The notes beneath the pieces were generated by a model, which had not been told where the DNA came from, did not search any database, and saw only the letters and a list, made by a program, of their open reading frames with translations. Below, one piece after another: positions 6,433 through 11,346 of a stretch of DNA of 11,346 nucleotides. Within the stretch, counting starts at the first letter, position 1, and each line of letters starts with the position of its first letter. The position numbers and the translations under genes were made by a program. Source of the stretch: an uncultured Microbacterium sp. (GTDB lineage Bacteria > Actinomycetota > Actinomycetes > Actinomycetales > Microbacteriaceae); the NCBI RefSeq assembly GCF_943912325.1, contig NZ_CALTTX010000070.1, forward strand, positions 1 to 11,346, given 5' to 3'.

Positions 6433-8547
6433 ATGAACTCCCGTATCGACGCTGTCGACGCCGCCTCGAACCCCACCGAATCGGCGCCGAAATCACCGGC
6501 GGCGCGCAATGTGCGAGCGTCGGCGGTGCGCACGACGGCGTGGCTCGCGGGGCTCGAGCGCGAAATCGTCGTGCCCGTCTATCAGCGGCAGTACCGTTGG
6601 GACATCGGGGCCTGCGAGCGCCTGCTCGACGACGTGCGCGCGGCGGCAGACGCGGGCGCCGGGCAGACCCATTTCATCGGGTCGATCCTGTCGGCGACGA
6701 CGATCGGGACAAGCGGGACGGATGCCGAGGGTTCAGCCGCCACGAACGACGAGCTGATCCTCATCGACGGGCAGCAGCGCATCACGACGATCATGTTGCT
6801 CGCGGCGGCGCTCCACCACGGCCTGCGGAGCGAATACCCCGAGGTCGCGGCTGAGATTGAGCGATTGCTCGTGCTGCCGGATGCCGCGGGCACCGCCCCG
6901 ATGAGCACGCACCCGAAGACCAAGCTCCGCCCCCACCGCGCGTGGGCTGGCGTCTACACCGCGGTCGTGCTCGACGAGGCGCAGGACGACGCGGCCGACT
7001 CGCGGTTCGATGACAACTACGCGTTCTTCCGCAGCCAGATCGGCGACGATGCCCTGCGTATCTGGGAGGGGCTGACCCGCCTCGAGCACGTCGCGATCAC
7101 GCTCGGCGCCGACGCCAACGCGCAGCAGACGTTCGAGAGCCTCAACTCGACGGGTGAGCCGCTGCGCGATCACGAGCTGATCCACAACTACGTGCTCATG
7201 GGGCTTTCGCACGCCGAACAGACCCGCATCGAGCAGGAGTTCTGGTTGCCGATCGAGCAGAACACGGGCGAGCTCATCGCCGCGTTCTGGCGCCACTATC
7301 TCGTGCTGCAAACGGGTCGCGAGATCTTCATCGGTCCGGGCCGCGAGGTCTACGACGCGTTCCGCGCACGCTTCCCTCGCCTCGACCCCGCCGAGCTTCG
7401 CGCCGCCGCGGCGGCCTGGCGCGAGGCATCCATCGTCTTCGCCACTCTGCTCGATCCGAGCCGCGAATCCGATGCCGACGTCGCCCGCCACTTGGCGCAC
7501 ATCAACACGTTCGGGCGCGTCGCCTACCCGCTCGTCATGAGCCTCTACGGTGACTACCGCCAGGGGCGGCTGTCGCACGAGGAGTTGATCGCGGCGCTCG
7601 AGCAGGTGCAGACGCTGTTGCTGCGCCGCGCCGTCGTCGGCCTCCCGATCGAGCACATCGTCGCTCGGCTCTGCCGTGCCCGCGCCGAAGGCGCCGACGC
7701 GCTGCAGTACGCGATCTCGCGCATCACGCCGTCGGACGAGCGCGTGCGCGTCGCGCTGAAATACGGCGCGCTCCCCCACGCCGAGTACGTACTCGGGCGT
7801 CTTGCCGGAGTCGAAACGCTACAGCAGTTCGCGGTCGATGCGATCGCTCCCGCCGCTCCCCGCGATGACTGGTCGCCGGGCGACGGACGCGCGTTCGCCG
7901 ACCTCTCGGACGACGAACAGAACAGCTATCGCGCGCTCGCCGCGAGCCTCGGCAACCTCGCCCTCGTCGAAGACGAGCTCGCCGAGCGCGCCTTCGACCG
8001 CTCGTTCGACGCCAAACGCGAGATCTATCGTCGCTCGTCGATCGCCGACACGGCAGAAATCGCGGCGACGGATGCCTGGACGACGGCCGCAATCGCCGCG
8101 CGCACGGCCGCCCTGACCGAGCGCTTCGTCGCGCTCTGGCGCCGTGGCCGCGTCACGATGATCGACGACGACGGGCTCACCCCCATCCTCGACGCGAAGC
8201 CGCGACGCGGCTGGCCGCACGGGTGGCAACGCGAGTTCGCGTATGTCGAGTACCGCGGCGAACACTGGGAAGTGCCCGACGTGAAGTACCTCTTCAACCG
8301 GGTGTTCCGGCGGCTCTGGGCCGACGATCGCGCGGCCGTCATCGCCTACAACGCCCGCCACGGCGGGCCGATCTTCGAGCGCATGTCGTGGCGCGGTGCA
8401 TGGGACGACATCGACGCCACCCACCACATCTATATGGGCTGGGACTCGACCTACATGCTTCACGCCGTGCAGGGTGTGCTGACCGAGGCGGGGATCGCGG
8501 CCGAGGTGTTCGTGAAGTACTCGTACATCGGCGACGCGATGCGGTGA
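6433..8547 (+). CDS. DUF262/DUF1524 GmrSD-like protein with degenerate nuclease site
   Basis: The 704-aa protein resembles single-chain GmrSD type IV restriction enzymes. The N-terminal DUF262 (ParB/sulfiredoxin-like NTPase) domain is intact: VPVYQRQYRW (47-56), FIGSIL (81-86), IDGQQR (111-116) and FESLNSTGEPL (234-244). A DUF1524-like region follows at about 460-572, recognisable from LGNLALVE (506-513), KREIYRRSS and DAWTTAAIAARTAAL. In DUF1524 the HNH-type site starts with an EHIxP motif, but here the equivalent reads DAIAP (469-473), with Ala470 in place of the His, and the usual LNxxLSN reads LAERAFD. A further 130-residue C-terminal segment (573-704) is not confidently recognised. ATG 6433 is chosen because the -10-like TAGAAT and a GAAAGG (6415-6420) precede it; the upstream open frame is antisense to the dioxygenase gene. 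It is probably cytosolic, with a role in defence or a derived function. Confidence 0.8.
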   Translation: MNSRIDAVDAASNPTESAPKSPAARNVRASAVRTTAWLAGLEREIVVPVYQRQYRWDIGACERLLDDVRAAADAGAGQTHFIGSILSATTIGTSGTDAEGSAATNDELILIDGQQRITTIMLLAAALHHGLRSEYPEVAAEIERLLVLPDAAGTAPMSTHPKTKLRPHRAWAGVYTAVVLDEAQDDAADSRFDDNYAFFRSQIGDDALRIWEGLTRLEHVAITLGADANAQQTFESLNSTGEPLRDHELIHNYVLMGLSHAEQTRIEQEFWLPIEQNTGELIAAFWRHYLVLQTGREIFIGPGREVYDAFRARFPRLDPAELRAAAAAWREASIVFATLLDPSRESDADVARHLAHINTFGRVAYPLVMSLYGDYRQGRLSHEELIAALEQVQTLLLRRAVVGLPIEHIVARLCRARAEGADALQYAISRITPSDERVRVALKYGALPHAEYVLGRLAGVETLQQFAVDAIAPAAPRDDWSPGDGRAFADLSDDEQNSYRALAASLGNLALVEDELAERAFDRSFDAKREIYRRSSIADTAEIAATDAWTTAAIAARTAALTERFVALWRRGRVTMIDDDGLTPILDAKPRRGWPHGWQREFAYVEYRGEHWEVPDVKYLFNRVFRRLWADDRAAVIAYNARHGGPIFERMSWRGAWDDIDATHHIYMGWDSTYMLHAVQGVLTEAGIAAEVFVKYSYIGDAMR

Positions 8548-8554
8548 GCCGCCC

Positions 8555-8578
8555 CCGCGGCGGTGGTTGTCGCCGCGG
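8555..8578 (+). terminator. Possible hairpin terminator after the DUF262 gene
   Basis: A perfect 8-bp GC-only stem, CCGCGGCG (8555-8562) with CGCCGCGG (8571-8578), encloses an 8-nt loop and starts 8 nt after the stop codon. A T-containing but not T-rich segment follows. GC-rich stems arise easily by chance in such a genome, so support is moderate. Confidence 0.5.
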
Positions 8579-8602
8579 CTTGGCTTTCCGCGCTGGACGC
8601 CT

Positions 8603-8616
8603 GACCGCCAGCGGTC
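8603..8616. promoter_or_regulatory. Inverted repeat upstream of the AraC-type gene
   Basis: GACCGC-CA-GCGGTC is a perfect 6-2-6 inverted repeat 52 nt before ATG 8669. It overlaps a second, alternative pairing, CGCTGG (8591-8596) with CCAGCG (8608-8613). It could be an operator or a transcript hairpin. The rest of the 121-bp gap shows no clear promoter hexamers. Confidence 0.3.
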
Positions 8617-8668
8617 GCTCCACGGCGTCACGCGGGAATACCTCCCGGCGCGCGCGGTTTTGACGTTC

Positions 8669-9565
8669 ATGGCGATCGATCCCGTGGCCCTCGAGCGCAC
8701 GCTGCGCTCCCTCGATGTCGGGCTCGGCGTCTCGCGCCGGCACACGCTCGCGATGGGCGAGCAACTCCCGTTCTGCGCCGAATCCGCGACGCTCGTCTAC
8801 GTCGTCGCCGGCACCGTCGCGGGAGAACGCGTCGTCGGGGCGGGCGGTGAGCGAACGGATGCCTGTGCCGTGCGGCCGTCTGCCGACCCCGAGCATCCGT
8901 CATCATTCACGCTCTCGGCAGGGGACGCTCTCGTCGCTCAGCCCGGCTCTTACGTCGCGCTGCGCGCCCACGACGACGCCGAGATCGTGACCGAATCCTT
9001 CACGCTCGACGGGGGCTCGAGCGCGACGCTGCCCGGAGTGTTCTTCGTGACGGGGTTCGCCGACGACGAACCGGCGGCCGCCGCGCTCGCGGGCTCGCTC
9101 GCACCGATCGGCGTGGGCACGCCTCGCTCGGGCGACCCCGTCATCTGCCAGCTGATGGTCACGACGGTGCTGCTGTCGATCATTCGCTCGTGGGCGCAGA
9201 ACGGCTGCGCTCCACGGGGATGGCCCGAGGCAGGCGTCGATCCGTTCCTGCGCCGGGTCGTCGAGGCGATCGATGCCGAGCCCGCGCGCGAGTGGACACT
9301 CGACCTTCTCGCCGGCGTTGCCGCGATGTCGCGCAGCGTGTTCGCCGAACGCTTCCGTCGCGCTTATGGCCGATCACCCGGCAGCTACCTCACCGACGTG
9401 CGCATGCAGCACGCCCGCGCGTACCTCGATGCCGGGCGCACCGTCGCTGAGACCGCGCGTCTGCTCGGGTACGCCTCGGACGAGGGCTTCAGCCGGGCCT
9501 TCCGCCGACACGTCGGCATAGCGCCCTCGCGCTGGCGTTCGGAACCGCTACCCGCGGTCGTCTGA
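8669..9565 (+). CDS. AraC-family transcriptional regulator (Cupin_6 type)
   Basis: The 298-aa protein has an N-terminal ligand-binding beta-barrel (about residues 10-125) followed by an AraC/XylS DNA-binding domain. The two helix-turn-helix units are at about 211-232 (LDLLAGVAAMSRSVFAERFR) and 259-281, ending in GYASDEGFSRAFRRHVGIAPSRWR, the well-known AraC C-terminal signature. The overall layout, including the segment DPFLRRVVEAIDAEPAREWT before the first HTH, matches the Cupin_6 group common next to exporter or oxidoreductase genes in actinobacteria. The inducer is unknown. ATG 8669 has no clear Shine-Dalgarno; an in-frame TTG at 8660 and further upstream starts would add residues not typical of the family. 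It is convergent with, and overlaps by 18 bp, the MFS exporter gene, which is its most likely target. Confidence 0.88.
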   Translation: MAIDPVALERTLRSLDVGLGVSRRHTLAMGEQLPFCAESATLVYVVAGTVAGERVVGAGGERTDACAVRPSADPEHPSSFTLSAGDALVAQPGSYVALRAHDDAEIVTESFTLDGGSSATLPGVFFVTGFADDEPAAAALAGSLAPIGVGTPRSGDPVICQLMVTTVLLSIIRSWAQNGCAPRGWPEAGVDPFLRRVVEAIDAEPAREWTLDLLAGVAAMSRSVFAERFRRAYGRSPGSYLTDVRMQHARAYLDAGRTVAETARLLGYASDEGFSRAFRRHVGIAPSRWRSEPLPAVV

Positions 9566-10846
9566 GGTCTCGGCGGCGGCGCCATCGGCGGCCGACACGC
9601 CCGCGCTTGCCCCGACCGACACGAGCCGATTCGACACGCCGAACATCACAGCACCGATCACGAGCAGCACGACCCCCGTCAGCTGAGCCGTGACGACGCC
9701 GAACCCGTCGACGAGGATTCCGCCGAGCCCCGCTGCGAGCGCGATCGACCCCTGAAAGCCCGCGACGACGAGGCTCCCGCCGGCCTCGAGACGGTCGGGC
9801 GTGCGGTGCGCCGCCCACGTGTTCACGATCAGCAGCCACGACGAGAAGAAGAAGCCCCAACAGAAGATGATCGCGCCGAGGGTGAGCGCGGGCCACGTGC
9901 CGACCGTGAGACTCGCGATCGCGCCGGCGATGACGAGCGGCGCGAGCACCGACAGTAGCGCGAAGCGGTGGTCCACGATGAGCCCGATCAACAGCGTTCC
10001 GGCGAGCCCACCCGCGCCGAACACCCCGAGCAGCACGACGATCGCCGCGGCATCGAGCTGAGGCATCCGCTCCAGTGCGACGCGCACGTAGGTGTAGGCG
10101 AGAAAGTGCCCCAGCACGACGAGCATGTGGCCCGCGAGGCCGAGACCGATGCCGGGACGAGCGAGAGTGGATGCCAGGATGCGCAGGCTCGACGCCCGCG
10201 CCGCGGGCACGCGCGGCAGCACGGCGCGGAGCGGAATCGCGAGCAGAACCGTGATGACGCCGATCAACCCGAACGTGATCCGCCAATCGAAGGATTCGCT
10301 CAGGATCACCCCGACCGGCACGCCCGCCACGGTTGCGAGCGAGACGCCACCCGAGGTGAACATCGTGGCGCGGCCGATCTGCCCCTCGGGCGCGAGGCGC
10401 GCGGCGACCGTGATCGACATCGCCCAGAACGCGCTCAGCGCCGCCCCGAGCAACAGACGTGCGATGAGCACGGCGACGAGGTTCGGCGAGAGGGCGACGA
10501 TGACGCTCGAGACTCCCGCCGCGACGCTCAGCCCGACGAGAAGCGTGCGGCGATCGAGCCGAGGCAATAGCAAGCCGATCGTCGGCGCGACGACGAATCC
10601 GATCAGCGCCGTCACGGTGACGGTCTGGCCGGCCGCGCCCGCGCTGACTCCGAGCGTCGCCGCCATCTCGGTCAGCACTCCCCCGGGCAAGAACTCCGCC
10701 GTGACGAGCAAGAAGCTCAGCGCCATGAAAGTCAGGAGCGCGCCGTATCGCAGACGGGAGGGATACGTCTCCGCCTCGGCGGACGTCGGCTGCGACACGA
10801 GCGTCGAGTCGGTCGCGGGGTGTTCCGAGCAGGCTGCAGCAGTCAT
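9548..10846 (-). CDS. MFS exporter, DHA1 family (AraJ/NepI-like)
   Basis: The 432-aa protein is a 12-TM major facilitator. After a 33-residue cytoplasmic N-terminus, TM1 (about 34-56) contains TAEFLPGGVL, the signature of the AraJ/NepI/YdhP branch. Motif A lies between TM2 and TM3 as GLLLPRLDRR (91-100). GVSLATVAGVPVGVIL at about 166-181 matches the antiporter motif C region of drug:H+ exporters. The Ala/Gly-rich C-terminal tail is short and hydrophilic. The substrate is not known; relatives export nucleosides, sugars or drugs, and the neighbouring siderophore-interacting gene leaves siderophore export as an inference only. ATG 10846 is used, although it has just a weak purine run (GAGAG) upstream. 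It is divergent from the siderophore-interacting gene and tail-to-tail with the AraC gene. Confidence 0.9.
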   Translation of the reverse strand: MTAAACSEHPATDSTLVSQPTSAEAETYPSRLRYGALLTFMALSFLLVTAEFLPGGVLTEMAATLGVSAGAAGQTVTVTALIGFVVAPTIGLLLPRLDRRTLLVGLSVAAGVSSVIVALSPNLVAVLIARLLLGAALSAFWAMSITVAARLAPEGQIGRATMFTSGGVSLATVAGVPVGVILSESFDWRITFGLIGVITVLLAIPLRAVLPRVPAARASSLRILASTLARPGIGLGLAGHMLVVLGHFLAYTYVRVALERMPQLDAAAIVVLLGVFGAGGLAGTLLIGLIVDHRFALLSVLAPLVIAGAIASLTVGTWPALTLGAIIFCWGFFFSSWLLIVNTWAAHRTPDRLEAGGSLVVAGFQGSIALAAGLGGILVDGFGVVTAQLTGVVLLVIGAVMFGVSNRLVSVGASAGVSAADGAAAETSDDRG

Positions 10847-10892
10847 GCATCCACTCTCGCGCGCACGCGCCCTGCCTGCCCGATCGCGCGTC

Positions 10893-10915
10893 CGGGCGAT
10901 CCGACCGATCGTCCG
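10893..10915. promoter_or_regulatory. Imperfect 9-5-9 inverted repeat in the exporter/siderophore gene gap
   Basis: CGGGCGATC (10893-10901) and GATCGTCCG (10907-10915) pair over nine positions with one G-T step, around a 5-nt centre. This 23-bp, operator-sized element lies 47 bp from the exporter start codon and upstream of the -10 box of the divergent gene, so a factor bound here could control either side. Confidence 0.35.
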
Positions 10916-10949
10916 TCGAGCGCCCGCGTCTGTCGCGAAGGCACGGGGG

Positions 10950-10955
10950 TAACGT
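10950..10955 (+). promoter_or_regulatory. Candidate -10 box for a leaderless siderophore-interacting gene
   Basis: TAACGT fits TANNNT and ends 7 nt before GTG 10963, the same spacing seen at the GT39 gene. There is no room for a Shine-Dalgarno, since the only purine run (AAGG) touches the GTG. On the opposite strand TACGTT (10951-10956) also fits TANNNT and could serve the exporter gene. Confidence 0.4.
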
Positions 10956-10956
10956 A

Positions 10957-10972
10957 GTAAGGGTGACCTTAC
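10957..10972. promoter_or_regulatory. Perfect 16-bp palindrome over the start codon, probable iron box
   Basis: GTAAGG (10957-10962) and CCTTAC (10967-10972) form a perfect inverted repeat around GTGA, whose GTG is the start codon. Read on the minus strand, 10953-10971 agrees at 13 of 19 positions with the degenerate DtxR/IdeR pattern TWAGGTWAGSCTWACCTWA (hand alignment). Its position between the -10 box and the coding sequence of a siderophore-use gene is where an iron-dependent repressor would act. Confidence 0.5.
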
Positions 10973-11346
10973 AAGCTCAGCCCTTCACTCTCGAACGCTC
11001 CCCCGTCGACCTGCGGTTCCGCTTCGCACGCTTGCGCGAGCGCACCGTCGTCGCGCCCGACTACGTGCGCGTTCGCGTCGTCGGCGCCGACCTCGAGGGT
11101 TTCGGCGCGCACAGTGGCGACGACGACCATGTGCGGCTCTTCTTTCCCCCGGCCGAGGTCGACACGGTCGAGGCGATGCGCGAGGCGCCGAGCCGCGAGT
11201 TCACGCCGCTCGCGTGGGGCGGTTCGGGCTCCGACGCATGGCTCGACCTCGAGTTCGCCGTGCACGGAGACGTGGGCGTTGCGGGCGTCTGGGCCGCGAA
11301 AGCCCCGCTCGGCGCGGGGCGCGGGGGCGGCGGGGCGCGCGGCGCG
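10963..11346 (+). CDS. Siderophore-interacting protein (ViuB-like flavoprotein), 3' part missing
   Basis: The first 128 residues of a siderophore-interacting protein are present, and the gene runs off the right edge. This family contains cytosolic NAD(P)H:flavin ferric-siderophore reductases that release iron from imported siderophores. Visible hallmarks are RVRVVGADLEGF (36-47), DDHVRLFFP (54-62), the FAD-binding REFTP (78-82, usually R-x-Y-T-P) and LDLEFAVHGD leading to WAAKA. The following PGD...GPRGS motif is not recognisable; the sequence reads GGGGARGA, and the last 36 bases are only G and C, which may reflect edge quality. GTG 10963 is chosen as a leaderless start from the -10 spacing. 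It is divergent from the MFS exporter and probably iron-repressed through the palindrome covering its start. Confidence 0.85.
   Translation, partial: MTLQAQPFTLERSPVDLRFRFARLRERTVVAPDYVRVRVVGADLEGFGAHSGDDDHVRLFFPPAEVDTVEAMREAPSREFTPLAWGGSGSDAWLDLEFAVHGDVGVAGVWAAKAPLGAGRGGGGARGA

Noticed and set aside
9489..10850. Alternative minus-strand frame over the exporter gene
   Set aside because: It is shifted from the MFS frame and gives Arg/Asp-rich, non-hydrophobic protein, whereas the chosen frame shows 12 TM segments and MFS motifs.

Overview
The window is high-GC DNA (roughly two-thirds G+C) with strong GC3 codon bias, short intergenic gaps, several weakly-SD or apparently leaderless starts and a surplus of the hexamer GGATGC/GCATCC. 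Together with the gene content (standalone HPr, YkcB-like GT39 enzyme, Cupin_6-type AraC regulator, DtxR/IdeR-like palindromes, a siderophore-interacting protein) this suggests a Gram-positive actinobacterium, most likely Microbacteriaceae or a close relative. No insertion sequence, integrase, tRNA, rRNA or CRISPR array was seen.

Layout. (1) 1-1320: an MBL-fold hydrolase (+) faces ptsH/HPr (-), with a perfect 13-bp hairpin between them as a shared terminator. (2) 1321-5461: a large membrane glycosyltransferase of family GT39 with Gly-rich extracellular inserts, then a palindrome-rich, AT-richer gap, then a two-TM surface protein made of xxxLxxG heptads. A 16-bp-stem terminator closes this block against the next convergent gene. 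(3) 5512-8547: a divergent pair, a putative Fe(II)/2-oxoglutarate dioxygenase (-) and a DUF262/GmrSD-like protein (+). Their shared promoter region holds an iron-box-like palindrome. (4) 8669-11346: an AraC-family regulator (+) whose 3' end overlaps that of a DHA1-type MFS exporter (-). Divergent from the exporter is a siderophore-interacting flavoprotein (+), cut by the right edge, with a palindrome across its start codon.

Most notable points. The DUF262 protein keeps the NTPase-like DGQQR domain, but its DUF1524 nuclease domain appears to have lost the catalytic His (EHI becomes DAI) and the Asn cluster, so it looks like a restriction-type protein with a dead or repurposed nuclease. The heptad protein has two arms of exactly 20 heptads each, flanking a central domain and anchored by a TM helix at each end; this fits a folded-back antiparallel stalk. 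Two separated loci, one a predicted iron enzyme and one a siderophore-iron release flavoprotein, carry DtxR-like palindromes, so part of the window may belong to an iron regulon. These are inferences from reading the sequence; no searches were run.
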